Assembly (NCBI RefSeq): GCF_002257585.1
Contig: NZ_CP022743.1
Location: 1,860,001-1,924,000 of the forward strand
Direction: 5' to 3'
Length of the DNA: 64,000 bases
Source: Mucilaginibacter xinganensis
GTDB taxonomy: Bacteria; Bacteroidota; Bacteroidia; Sphingobacteriales; Sphingobacteriaceae
Shown: one piece after another, positions 55,211-63,999 of the stretch
Layout of the letters: every line of letters starts with the position of its first letter
How positions within the stretch are numbered: the stretch's first letter is position 1
Notes under the pieces: generated by a model
What the model was told of the DNA's origin: nothing
Database searches by the model: none
Seen by the model: only the letters and a program-made list of their open reading frames with translations
Translations under genes and position numbers: made by a program

Positions 55211-56143
55211 TTAATTATTTTTAGGCCAAATTAGGTTTTTTGAAGTGAAAATCCCTTCTTTCAAACCTTTAATTAAATAACCTGCTTTTTCATTTCGACG
55301 GCGCAACACAAAATAGGCAAGCAGGGCGAGGTAGTAAAAGCCATTATAAATTATATTAACAGGGTAACAAACCGCACTGCCGTATTGCCGTAAAAACCAG
55401 ATATGGTTTCTGCTCACATAGTAATGTATAACGGGGCTCAATGCCCCTTCTTTTTTTGGAGCTGATACTTTGGCCGATACTCCGGCTTCGTGATACATGC
55501 GGCATGATGGCAGATAATGCACTTCAAAGCCCGCACCGCGCATTCTGAATGAAAGTTCAACATCTTCGTAATACAAAAAGAACAGTTTGTTAAACAGCCC
55601 GCTTTTTGCTAATACCGAATTCCTGATAAACATGCAGCACCCGGTTACCCATTCAGCAACTTTATAGCTTAACAAATCAGTTTCGCCGGGTACTGTAGTG
55701 TCAGAAATGGTTTTGCCTGATAAACGGTTAAAGCTTCCCGCTCCGTTCCAGATCTTAGTTTTATCATGCATCCAGTAAATGGCGGGCTGCACTGCTGCCG
55801 CCTGGGGGTGGCTGTCCATGTGTGTTAAAAGACACTTTACTAAATCCTGGTCAACCAAGGTATCAGTGTTCATAACCAGCGAATAGGTGTAGCCTTTTTC
55901 AATACTGTACAGCAGCCCCCTGTTATTGCCTTCTGCAAAGCCCAGGTTCTCCTTGTTTTCAATATAAATCAGCTCCGGAAACCGGGCTTTAAAGATGGTT
56001 AGTGAATTGTCTGCTGATCCGTTATCCGCCACAATTATATCAAATAAGGCCTCATCGCAATACTGCTTTAATGACAGGATACAGTTAACCGTATGTTCCG
56101 GTGTGTTCCAGTTGAGCAGTATGATTGCTACAGGTTTAGCCAT
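55211..56143 (-). CDS. Glycosyltransferase family 2
   Basis: 310 aa, a GT-A enzyme of the rhamnosyltransferase-like group: AIILLNWNTPEHTVNCILSL at the start, VADNGSADNS (about 39-48), NLGFAEGNNRG and the metal-binding MNTDTLVD (about 90-97), then YEDVELSFRMR. One hydrophobic region (about 267-283) may be a peripheral membrane helix. Overlaps the flippase gene by 8 bp, so the two are coupled. Confidence 0.88.
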   Translation of the reverse strand: MAKPVAIILLNWNTPEHTVNCILSLKQYCDEALFDIIVADNGSADNSLTIFKARFPELIYIENKENLGFAEGNNRGLLYSIEKGYTYSLVMNTDTLVDQDLVKCLLTHMDSHPQAAAVQPAIYWMHDKTKIWNGAGSFNRLSGKTISDTTVPGETDLLSYKVAEWVTGCCMFIRNSVLAKSGLFNKLFFLYYEDVELSFRMRGAGFEVHYLPSCRMYHEAGVSAKVSAPKKEGALSPVIHYYVSRNHIWFLRQYGSAVCYPVNIIYNGFYYLALLAYFVLRRRNEKAGYLIKGLKEGIFTSKNLIWPKNN

Positions 56144-57398
56144 TTTTTACTGAGGTTTTATTTACAATATATTCATACATCAGTAAGGCACACGCTTCCA
56201 CAATGAGGGTGAAACTCCCGATTAAAGGATCGCTACCAATTGTAACCAGCACGAATGTGGTTAATAGCGTTACGATGAACAAAATTATCGCTATTCTAAA
56301 GATATAAACGGTATGATTTTTCAAAAGCTGGTCGAGCACATTTAAAACGTTCAGAGCCGATATTGTCGGAACCAATGCCATTATTTTTAAAAACAGCACA
56401 GCCGTTGTATTGTGCTCCTTCGAAAGGGTAAATACAATAAAATCGGCGAGAAAGAATATAAGCAGCGAACCCGTGAAAAATACACCTGCAAGCAGGTACT
56501 TCGTTTTTTTACGGTAAACATTCCAGCTAGTGATGCTTTGTTTGTACAAATGTGCTGCGTTTGGGTACAGTGCGTTTGAAATGGTGATCAACAGGTTGCG
56601 GCATTGTCCAATGATCCTGTCGCATAATGAATAGGGGCCCAGTAAGCGCTCCAGTCCCCATATAGGTAAAGCAAAGATGATAATTGACTGTTGCAGGTTC
56701 ACAGAAAGGTTATTAACAGTAAGATAGAAGTTATCTTTCCCGATTTTTAGTAGTTCAGTTTTTGATGGCAGATAAAAATCAACTTTAAGTTTTGACAGCA
56801 AATGGATCAATAAACCAAAATAGGCTATTACACTGCTTGTTCCCAAAATTAAATTAACCCAACCCGCATCCGCGGGGCTTTTTATAAAAACCAGGATACC
56901 CAAAACCGACGCGATATTTGATACCAGGTTTAATATGTTAAAAATCCTGAGTTTTTCTGCGCCGATGAAAAAACACAGCGGATTAAAAACTTCGGCCAAA
57001 ACTATAGGTATAGAGAGCAGCAGGTAGGGATAATAACGGATATGAAACCACTGCAGTGCAAACATAACGGCCAAAAAGCACACAAAAATGATGGTTCTTA
57101 TAAGCAGCGTGCTAAAAAACACATGACTTAGTTTTTTGGAATCGTTTATGTGAAAAGCTACATCCCGCACGCCTGACTGCCCTGTTCCGTAATTGACAAT
57201 AGCGCCTGCAAATTGAGAAAAGCGTGTGGCAAACATAATTATGCCAAACTCAACAATACCAACGGCGCGGGTTATAACAGGAATAATAAGGATAAGCAGT
57301 AAAATATTTGAAATTTGAATGCTGCTTAAATTGAAGAAGTTAGAAATTATATTTGTTTCTTTCAGCTTATTGTAAGAGCCAATTATGCGTTGTTTCAA
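56136..57398 (-). CDS. RfbX/Wzx-type polysaccharide flippase
   Basis: 420 aa, about 12 membrane helices. It begins with LKETNIISNFFNLSSIQISN and the ITRAVGIVEFGIIMFATRF stretch typical of the MATE-like RfbX family, with GPYSLCDRI in the middle. It differs from the WzxE-type flippase at 29417, so the locus has two flippases of different subfamilies. First gene of the - strand unit; a -7 element is found just upstream. Confidence 0.88.
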   Translation of the reverse strand: MKQRIIGSYNKLKETNIISNFFNLSSIQISNILLLILIIPVITRAVGIVEFGIIMFATRFSQFAGAIVNYGTGQSGVRDVAFHINDSKKLSHVFFSTLLIRTIIFVCFLAVMFALQWFHIRYYPYLLLSIPIVLAEVFNPLCFFIGAEKLRIFNILNLVSNIASVLGILVFIKSPADAGWVNLILGTSSVIAYFGLLIHLLSKLKVDFYLPSKTELLKIGKDNFYLTVNNLSVNLQQSIIIFALPIWGLERLLGPYSLCDRIIGQCRNLLITISNALYPNAAHLYKQSITSWNVYRKKTKYLLAGVFFTGSLLIFFLADFIVFTLSKEHNTTAVLFLKIMALVPTISALNVLNVLDQLLKNHTVYIFRIAIILFIVTLLTTFVLVTIGSDPLIGSFTLIVEACALLMYEYIVNKTSVKNG

Positions 57399-57420
57399 AT
57401 TTTAAAAGTTATTTTAAAAG

Positions 57421-57428
57421 CAAATTTA
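57421..57428 (-). promoter_or_regulatory. -7 element of the - strand flippase operon
   Basis: On the - strand this reads TAAATTTG (TAnnTTTG), 22 bp before the ATG at 57398. No clear -33 element. Confidence 0.45.
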
Positions 57429-57623
57429 GCTTAATTTAATGGTAATTTGATACCGAGCACCGTTGTGATCAATATGGATTACAGTAATTTTAGGTGTAAT
57501 TATTTGATTACTTGTAGCTATTAATTAAAATATAGTGAACATATTTGCTACACTAAACTACGGGTTATTTTAAAGGCTTTGGGCACCTGCTGCCGGCCTG
57601 CTTTACGACAGAAAAATACCAAA

Positions 57624-58478
57624 ATGAATAATATATTAATTTTCGGCGCTTCGGGCCAATTAGGGCAGTGCATTCAAAACGTAGCATCTTTAAAAGGGAT
57701 ATCACCGGTGGTTTTTTTACCGGAAGAAGAAGCCGATATTTTAAATGTAGATGGCCTGGCCAGGCTGTTTGACCAATACCAACCGGCATACGTAGTTAAC
57801 TGTGCAGCTTATACAGCAGTTGACCGGGCAGAAGACGATGCCGCTGTTGCTGAAAAGGTTAACAGGATGGGGGCTGAGAACCTTGCTGTTGAATGTGTAA
57901 AACACGATGCCGTATTAATCCACATCTCAACAGATTTTGTTTTTAAAGGCGATGTCGCCAGGCCGCTGACCGAAGATGATGAAGCAAAGCCTATAAGCGT
58001 TTATGGGAAAACCAAGCTTGATGGTGAACTGGCAGTGGCTAAAGTATTAAGGGAACATTTTATTATTCGTACGGGGTGGCTGTACTCGGAATATGCCAAT
58101 AATTTTGTTAAAACGATGTTGAAGTTAGGGGGGGAGCGCGATGAACTCAAAATTATTGCTGACCAGGTAGGAACACCCACCTATGCAATTGACCTCGCTG
58201 ATTTTATATTGATGATAATCAGTACCGGGAGTAAGGCTTACGGTACATATCATTACAGTAACGAAGGCGTAACCTCGTGGTTTGACTTTGCAAGGGCCGT
58301 ATTTGATATTTCGGACACTAAGGTTAAAGCTATACCTATCCGCACAGATGAATATCCTACAAAGGCTGTTAGGCCGGCTTACTCTGTGATGGACAAAAGC
58401 AAAGCAAAACAAACATTTAATATAGAAATACCGTATTGGAGAGATAGCCTTATCAAATGCATAAGCAAGCTTCAATAA
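57624..58478 (+). CDS. rfbD: dTDP-4-dehydrorhamnose reductase
   Basis: 284 aa from the ATG at 57624 (MNNILIFGASGQLGQ); a longer reading from 57579 adds a run unlike the family. Cofactor loop GASGQLG (residues 8-14), CAAYTAVDRAEDD, STDFVF and the Y-xxx-K pair in YGKTKLDGE are all as in RmlD. It reduces dTDP-4-keto-L-rhamnose, the last step to dTDP-L-rhamnose. rmlA follows after 15 bp; rmlB and rmlC are absent here and must be elsewhere. Confidence 0.94.
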   Translation: MNNILIFGASGQLGQCIQNVASLKGISPVVFLPEEEADILNVDGLARLFDQYQPAYVVNCAAYTAVDRAEDDAAVAEKVNRMGAENLAVECVKHDAVLIHISTDFVFKGDVARPLTEDDEAKPISVYGKTKLDGELAVAKVLREHFIIRTGWLYSEYANNFVKTMLKLGGERDELKIIADQVGTPTYAIDLADFILMIISTGSKAYGTYHYSNEGVTSWFDFARAVFDISDTKVKAIPIRTDEYPTKAVRPAYSVMDKSKAKQTFNIEIPYWRDSLIKCISKLQ

Positions 58479-58493
58479 TTAAACAGATACTAC

Positions 58494-59357
58494 ATGAAAG
58501 GAATAATCTTAGCAGGCGGATCAGGCACCAGGCTTTATCCTATCACCAGGGCAATAAGTAAACAACTGATGCCGATATATGATAAACCGATGATTTATTA
58601 CCCGTTATCGGTTTTGATGCAGGCAGGTATCAGGGAAATACTGATCATCACCACGCCGGAGGATAATGAAAGTTTTAAACGCCTGCTTGGTAATGGCCAG
58701 GAATTAGGCTGCGATTTTCACTATGCTATACAGGAAAAACCAAATGGCCTTGCACAAGCTTTTGTTATTGGCAGGGAATTTATCGGTGCTGATAAAGTTG
58801 CACTTATTTTGGGCGATAATATATTTTACGGTACCGGCTTTACCGAACTGATCCGCAGCTTTAGCGATGTTGATGGCGCAGCGATTTTTGCTTACCCGGT
58901 TGCCGATCCGGAAAGATATGGGGTTGTTGAGTTTGATAAAGAATTCAGGGCACTTTCAATAGAAGAGAAACCTGTTAAGCCGAAATCAAATTATGCGGTT
59001 CCGGGACTTTATTTTTATGATAATAACGTAGTTAAAATAGCAAAAGACCTAAAACCCTCTCCGCGCGGCGAGTATGAAATTACCGATGTAAATAAATTTT
59101 ATCTTGAACAGGGCGATCTGCATGTTGGGTTAATGGACAGAGGAACAGCATGGCTGGATACCGGAACATTTGATTCATTAAGTGATGCTTCAGAATATGT
59201 AAGGGTTATTGAAAAGCGCCAGGCTACCAAAATAGGATGTATTGAAGAAGTTGCTTATCGCCAGGGATTTATTGATGATGAGCAATTGAAAGTGCTGATC
59301 ACAAAATATCTTAAAAGTGGTTATGGGGCTTATTTAGAGACCTTGCTTCACGATTGA
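58494..59357 (+). CDS. rfbA: Glucose-1-phosphate thymidylyltransferase
   Basis: 287 aa, the normal RmlA length. It starts with the nucleotide-binding [14 protein letters not shown] (residues 3-16), then [29 protein letters not shown] (about 103-111) and a C-terminal [12 protein letters not shown]. It makes dTDP-glucose from glucose-1-phosphate and dTTP. dTDP-glucose supplies both dTDP-rhamnose (with rfbD here) and, after RmlB, the Fdt module at 26-29 kb. Confidence 0.97.
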   Translation: MKGIILAGGSGTRLYPITRAISKQLMPIYDKPMIYYPLSVLMQAGIREILIITTPEDNESFKRLLGNGQELGCDFHYAIQEKPNGLAQAFVIGREFIGADKVALILGDNIFYGTGFTELIRSFSDVDGAAIFAYPVADPERYGVVEFDKEFRALSIEEKPVKPKSNYAVPGLYFYDNNVVKIAKDLKPSPRGEYEITDVNKFYLEQGDLHVGLMDRGTAWLDTGTFDSLSDASEYVRVIEKRQATKIGCIEEVAYRQGFIDDEQLKVLITKYLKSGYGAYLETLLHD

Positions 59358-59395
59358 TTTAAGGTGCAAGTCTTTCGCGGAGGTTGAAATTAGAA

Positions 59396-60304
59396 TTAAA
59401 CCAAAGCAATTATTTTGTCAGCCAGGTCTTTATCACAGGCATCCAGCCAGGTAATGGTTTTGTCTTTTCCAAACCAGGTGATTTGCCGTTTAGCAAAACG
59501 CCTGGTATTTTGCCTGATGAGGTCAAGGGCGGTATCCATACCGGTTTTTCCGTCAAAATAGTCAAACAACTCGCTGTAACCAACAGTGTTTAATGCATTT
59601 AGGTGTCTATATGGTAAAAGTGAGCGAACCTCATCCACCAGGCCCTGCGCTGCCATTAAATCAACACGACGGTTAATCCTGTTATATAATTCCGGCCGTG
59701 GCATCCTTAAACCTGCTTTAATTATTCGAAAAGGACGTTTACTTAAGTTAGATTTACGATACGATGAGTAGGGTTTACCTGAACTTTCAAATACTTCCAG
59801 CGCTCTTATAACCCGCTGAGGGTTGTTGACATCAACCTGCTGATAATATTCCGGGTCGGCAGTTTTTAATTTTTCCTGTAAATAAGTTATACCGTAAGTA
59901 TCCAGTTCTTTATTTAAGCTTTCTCTTACCGCTGCATCCGTGTCCGGAAACGCATCAAACCCTTCGCATATCGCCTTTATGAACAGTCCTGATCCTCCGG
60001 TTAACACCACCACATTATTGCTTTTGAAAAGATCGTGGAGAAGATCCAGGCATTGTTTTTCGTAGTCGCCGGCAGTATATGTCTCATTGATTGAAAGAGA
60101 GTTGATAAAATAATGCTGTACAGCACTCAACTCTTCATCACTTGGTTTAGCTGTACCAATGGACATCTCGCGGTAAAATTGGCGGGAATCAGCAGATACC
60201 ACTACGGTATGGAAATGTTTGGCAACTTCAATTGCGGCTGCAGTTTTACCAACAGCCGTTGGGCCGGCTATTACTAAGAGCGTAGGAAGCAGTTCGTGGT
60301 TCAT
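59396..60304 (-). CDS. miaA: tRNA dimethylallyltransferase
   Basis: 302 aa. P-loop GPTAVGKT (residues 14-21), DSRQFYREMSIGTAKP (about 39-54), LTGGSGLF, and NPQRVIRALEVFESSG are family signatures. It adds the isopentenyl group to A37 of tRNAs that read codons starting with U. Tail-to-tail with rfbA (38 bp apart). Upstream lies a repeat-rich 117-bp spacer. Confidence 0.96.
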   Translation of the reverse strand: MNHELLPTLLVIAGPTAVGKTAAAIEVAKHFHTVVVSADSRQFYREMSIGTAKPSDEELSAVQHYFINSLSINETYTAGDYEKQCLDLLHDLFKSNNVVVLTGGSGLFIKAICEGFDAFPDTDAAVRESLNKELDTYGITYLQEKLKTADPEYYQQVDVNNPQRVIRALEVFESSGKPYSSYRKSNLSKRPFRIIKAGLRMPRPELYNRINRRVDLMAAQGLVDEVRSLLPYRHLNALNTVGYSELFDYFDGKTGMDTALDLIRQNTRRFAKRQITWFGKDKTITWLDACDKDLADKIIALV

Positions 60305-60421
60305 TGTAAATAGTTCGCAGGTTGTTAATGGTTCACAGATGGTGTCTTATAGCAAAAAATTGCAGCGGCCATCAACTATGAACCATCAACCATCAACTAT
60401 GAACCATCAACTATGAACTAA
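60305..60421. repeat. Three 14-bp direct repeats and inverted arms upstream of miaA
   Basis: CCATCAACTATGAA occurs at 60369-60382, 60390-60403 and 60404-60417, with a 7-bp half copy CCATCAA at 60383-60389. A left arm at about 60311-60344 (AGTTCGCAGGTTGTTAATGG type) is an imperfect complement, so the whole spacer can fold. Confidence 0.8.
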
Positions 60422-61072
60422 TTAATAATCGTCGCCGTGAGAAAGTTTGCTGTCATCTTCGAAGCCTTCATCGTCTGAAAATCCGCTGCCAAATTCATCT
60501 TCTTCTTCGTCCCCTTCAACTTTAGGAATCACCTCATCCTCTTCAACAGCTTCAGCTATTTCAGAAAAGTCTTCAGCATCTTCTTCACCAATTGCCATTT
60601 CGTTCAGGAAATCAAAATCATCGCCCTCTGCAGCAGCAATAGGTACATTAAGTACATTGCCAAATTGTTTTGGTGCTTCGCCGGTAGATTTTATTACAGC
60701 AGGGTAGGTAACACCGGGCGCTTCATCCAAAATAATCTTCATCAATTCAACATGGAAGTCGAAAGGCCGGTCAAAATTAAAAGTATAGTAAAATTTTTGG
60801 TGAGGATCATCAATATAGCTTAACAGTTTTACTTTATTCATTAACGCAACACCACGGTCAATTCTTTTTTGATTGGGCAAATAAGTAATTTCCTCGCCTT
60901 TTGTCCATTGATCATTGCTGATATAAAAAGATGAAGGGTATTCCGAATTGTAACCTGTTGACTGATGGATCGCTCTGTGAAGATCTTCAAATGTTTGATT
61001 TGACTTTACGTCAATCTCCCTAACCACATCATCGTAATCTTCAAAAGTAATCCTGAACCTGTATAAAGCCAT
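60422..61072 (-). CDS. pRiA4b ORF-3-like family protein
   Basis: 216 aa. The N-terminal two thirds match the plasmid pRiA4b ORF-3-like family (ALYRFRITFEDYDDVVREID at the start, FEDLHRAIHQSTGY, FYISNDQWTKGEEIT). The last third is a strongly acidic tail (about residues 155-216, with EEDAEDFSEIAEAVEEDE type runs), probably disordered. No activity is established. It sits between miaA and cca in a run of tRNA-related genes, but no link to tRNA is shown. A -7 element lies just upstream. Confidence 0.85.
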   Translation of the reverse strand: MALYRFRITFEDYDDVVREIDVKSNQTFEDLHRAIHQSTGYNSEYPSSFYISNDQWTKGEEITYLPNQKRIDRGVALMNKVKLLSYIDDPHQKFYYTFNFDRPFDFHVELMKIILDEAPGVTYPAVIKSTGEAPKQFGNVLNVPIAAAEGDDFDFLNEMAIGEEDAEDFSEIAEAVEEDEVIPKVEGDEEEDEFGSGFSDDEGFEDDSKLSHGDDY

Positions 61073-61097
61073 TTTTTAGTATAGTATAGTGTTTTTA

Positions 61098-61105
61098 CAA
61101 AAATA
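61098..61105 (-). promoter_or_regulatory. -7 element of the pRiA4b-like gene
   Basis: On the - strand this reads TATTTTTG (TAnnTTTG), 25 bp before the ATG. No clear -33 element. Confidence 0.45.
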
Positions 61106-61190
61106 GTAATGTTTTTAGTTATTTTGGATTTAGGATTTTCGATTTCAATTTTTTTAAAAATCGCAGTTTGTAAGCCCCGCTCCTAAATTA

Positions 61191-62600
61191 TCATTTGTTC
61201 CCCACAACTTTTAAGCCAATTTCTGCACCTTTCTCAATTGTGAATTTAATTGCCTCTTCGCGATTGTTTGGGATATCGCCTTCAAGTATGGCTTCGCGGA
61301 TCTGGTTCTTGATAATACCTACCTCGCGGCCCTCTTTTATACCGAAAAGTTCCATAATATCAATCCCTGTTACCGGCGGCTGCCAGTTACGCATGTTATC
61401 ACGCTCTTCAACATCTTTTAATTTTTGCTGTACAAGCTCAAAATTGTTGCGATATTTTTTTACTTTATATTCATTTTTCGTGGTGATGTCTGCTTTACAC
61501 AACAACATCAGGCTTTCAATGTCCTCGCCAGCCTCAAATAATAAACGCCGTACGGCCGAATCGGTTACTATTGACTGCGCCAAAACAATGGGCCGTAAAT
61601 GCAGTTGCACCATTTTTTGAACAAACTTCATTTTTTCGTTAAGCGGCAGTTTTAGCTGGGTGAATATTTTAGGCACCATGCGTGCCCCGCGGTCCTCGTG
61701 ACCATGAAATGTCCAGCCATGCCCTGGTTCAAAACGCTTTGTGGCGGGTTTGGCGATGTCGTGCAGTATAGCGGCCCATCTTAACCATAGATCGTCCGTT
61801 GTTTCACAAATGTTATCCAGCACCTGCAGGGTATGGTAAAAATTATCTTTATGCCCTTTCCCGTCAATATATTCAACGCCATAAAGCGTCGTCATTTGCG
61901 GGAATATTTTATGCAGCAGGCCGGTATCAAATAAATAATTAAAACCTATTGATGGCCTTGCGGATAAAATGATCTTGTTAAGTTCGTCAGTTATCCGCTC
62001 CTGCGATATGATGCTGATCCTGTCGATGTTGCTTTTTATTGCCGCAAGGGCCGGTTCATCAATCTTAAAATCCAGCTGCGATGCAAAGCGGATAGCCCGC
62101 ATCATCCGTAACGGATCATCAGAAAATGTTTCAACCGGGTTTAGGGGGGTACGGATTGTTTTTTTTTCTAGGTCGATAATGCCGTTAAATGGATCTAACA
62201 ACTGCCCGAAAGACTCCGGGTGCAGCGAAATGGCCAGCGCATTGATCGTGAAATCCCGGCGTTTTTGATCGTCGTCAAGCGTGCCGTTTTCTACAATGGG
62301 TTTCCGCGAATCAAGCCGGTACGATTCTTTACGGGCTCCCACAAATTCAATCTCCAGATCATGGTATTTAAGTGATGCTGTACCAAAGTTTTTAAACACC
62401 GAAACCTTTACTTTTAACTTATGTGCTACACTTTCGGCAAAAGCTATCCCGTTCCCTATTACTACAATATCAATGTCTTTTGACGGGCGCTTAAGGAAAA
62501 TATCGCGCACAAAACCACCAATAGCATAAGCCTGCACATTTTGCTCAGCAGCAAGCTTTGATATAATAGAAAAAACAGGATGTTGCAGGTGTTTTTGCAT
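61191..62600 (-). CDS. cca: CCA tRNA nucleotidyltransferase with HD domain
   Basis: 469 aa, class II nucleotidyltransferase. GGF at residues 28-30 and the catalytic pair D42-x-D44 (KDIDIVV), RRDFTINAL (about 117-125), DPLRMMRAIRFA (about 158-169), and an HD phosphohydrolase-like domain with H280-D281 (ILHDIAKP). It repairs or adds the 3' CCA of tRNAs. The five tRNA genes here encode no CCA, so the activity is essential. Poly(A) polymerase is an alternative by family only. 71 bp upstream is the Sua5-type gene. Confidence 0.93.
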   Translation of the reverse strand: MQKHLQHPVFSIISKLAAEQNVQAYAIGGFVRDIFLKRPSKDIDIVVIGNGIAFAESVAHKLKVKVSVFKNFGTASLKYHDLEIEFVGARKESYRLDSRKPIVENGTLDDDQKRRDFTINALAISLHPESFGQLLDPFNGIIDLEKKTIRTPLNPVETFSDDPLRMMRAIRFASQLDFKIDEPALAAIKSNIDRISIISQERITDELNKIILSARPSIGFNYLFDTGLLHKIFPQMTTLYGVEYIDGKGHKDNFYHTLQVLDNICETTDDLWLRWAAILHDIAKPATKRFEPGHGWTFHGHEDRGARMVPKIFTQLKLPLNEKMKFVQKMVQLHLRPIVLAQSIVTDSAVRRLLFEAGEDIESLMLLCKADITTKNEYKVKKYRNNFELVQQKLKDVEERDNMRNWQPPVTGIDIMELFGIKEGREVGIIKNQIREAILEGDIPNNREEAIKFTIEKGAEIGLKVVGNK

Positions 62601-62671
62601 TATGTATTTTTTATCTCTGATCCGGAGATGATGGTTTAAATAATTTGTATTGTATTTCTGACGGCTAACCG

Positions 62672-63238
62672 CTATCTCCTGATGAATTCAAACTTCCCAT
62701 CAGGTGCCAACCGCATAATGGTTGATGGTGTTTTAATTTCCATATCGTGCTGGTCAATGTCAACTACATAATCAACACCGTTTATTATGGCACCTTCTAT
62801 TTGCGAAAAATATTGAGGCGATGAGTTGCCGCTGATGTTTGCCGAGGTTGATACCAGTGGTTTTCGTAACCGCTGTATGAGTTGCTGGCAGAAAGGATGC
62901 TTCACTACCCGGATACCTACACTGCCATCGGCAGCTATAAGGGCCGGCGAAATGTTTTTAGCGCCGGGCATTACCAGCGTTAACGGGTTTTCGGCATATT
63001 CAATTAAGTCGTAAGCTAAGGGATTTACATCGCTAATATAACTTTCCAGTTTATTTTCGGTGTCCAGCAAAATGATCATGCTTTTTGTTTCCTCGCGCTG
63101 TTTTAGCCTGAAGATCTTTTTTACAGCATCGGTATTGGTGGCATCGCACCCTATTCCCCAAATAGTATCAGTAGGATAAAGGATGATTCCGCCGTCCTGT
63201 ATAACCTTTAACGCTTTGGCAACTTCGTCTTTTAGCAT
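62672..63238 (-). CDS. tsaC: Threonylcarbamoyl-AMP synthase (Sua5/YwlC/YrdC family)
   Basis: 188 aa, YrdC domain only. GIILYPTDTIWGIGCDA (about residues 17-33), KQREETKSMIILL (about 46-58) and PLVSTSANISGN (about 128-139) are the ATP/threonine/bicarbonate site motifs. It makes threonylcarbamoyl-AMP for t6A37 of ANN-decoding tRNAs. It lacks the extra C-terminal domain of Sua5. The start overlaps the preceding glycosyltransferase by 7 bp. Confidence 0.93.
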   Translation of the reverse strand: MLKDEVAKALKVIQDGGIILYPTDTIWGIGCDATNTDAVKKIFRLKQREETKSMIILLDTENKLESYISDVNPLAYDLIEYAENPLTLVMPGAKNISPALIAADGSVGIRVVKHPFCQQLIQRLRKPLVSTSANISGNSSPQYFSQIEGAIINGVDYVVDIDQHDMEIKTPSTIMRLAPDGKFEFIRR

Positions 63239-63999
63239 TTTTTAATGTTGTTATATAATTGCATCAGCTGTGCAGAAAGCTTATCGCTTTCAAACTTTGC
63301 AGCATATTGTTTTCCTGCTGCTATCATAGCTTGCCGCAGTTTTTCGTCTGCAAATATACGATTGATCTTTTGAGCAAGGTCATTTTCATCATCCGGATCA
63401 ACATATAAGCTATCCGGACCGCCCGCTTCTTCAAGGCACGAGCCGGTTGCGGCTATCACCGGTACGCCGCTGCTTATTGCTTCCAATACCGGCAAACCAA
63501 AGCCTTCGTACCGGGAAGGGTAAACAAATACTGTTGCCAGCTGGTAAATTGCAGGTAACTCGTTAAATGTTACCTCATGCAAAAACGTCACCCTTTGCGT
63601 TAGTTTATTATCGCTTAAATATTTTTTAACATCATCTAAATAAGCAGTCGGCTTGCCTACAACAACCATGCACGCGTCTGTAAGCTTTAACGCTTTAACT
63701 GTTAAAAGCAGGTTTTTACGTGTTTCAATAGTTCCTACACTTAGCAGAAATTTTGCGGGGAGTTTGTATTTAGTTACTACTGCTTCTTTTTGCGCTTTGC
63801 TTTGCGGGTTATTAAATACCGGGTCAATTCCCTGGTATATCACTTCAATTTTGTTGGTATCCACATTCAAAAGTGCTACCAGGTCATCTTTTGTTTTTTC
63901 ACTGATGGCAATTATTTTATCGGCAACCTTGCAGGCATACACAACCTTAGCGGTATAAATTCGCCTGTTTATCCATCCGAAACTTTCGGGCAGGCGCAT
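63232..63999 (-). CDS. Glycosyltransferase family 4, 5' end cut by window edge
   Basis: 255 codons are visible. The frame reaches the right edge, and the apparent first Met (63999) is inside the N-terminal domain, so roughly 100 residues are missing. IAISEKTKDDLVALLNV, GTIETRKNLLLTVKAL and SRYEGFGLPVLEAISSGVPVIA with the E-x7-E pattern show a complete C-terminal GT-B half. Substrate unknown. It overlaps the threonylcarbamoyl-AMP synthase gene by 7 bp, an unexpected coupling of a glycan and a tRNA gene. Confidence 0.85.
   Translation of the reverse strand: MRLPESFGWINRRIYTAKVVYACKVADKIIAISEKTKDDLVALLNVDTNKIEVIYQGIDPVFNNPQSKAQKEAVVTKYKLPAKFLLSVGTIETRKNLLLTVKALKLTDACMVVVGKPTAYLDDVKKYLSDNKLTQRVTFLHEVTFNELPAIYQLATVFVYPSRYEGFGLPVLEAISSGVPVIAATGSCLEEAGGPDSLYVDPDDENDLAQKINRIFADEKLRQAMIAAGKQYAAKFESDKLSAQLMQLYNNIKKC

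Noticed and set aside
60369..60417. Short direct repeats resembling a CRISPR array
   Set aside because: Units are 14 bp and directly joined with only a 7-bp half copy between two of them, with no unique spacers and no cas genes nearby.
60447..60707. Ser-rich forward ORF opposite the acidic tail of the pRiA4b-like protein
   Set aside because: Serine runs are the antisense of the Asp/Glu codons; not a real gene.
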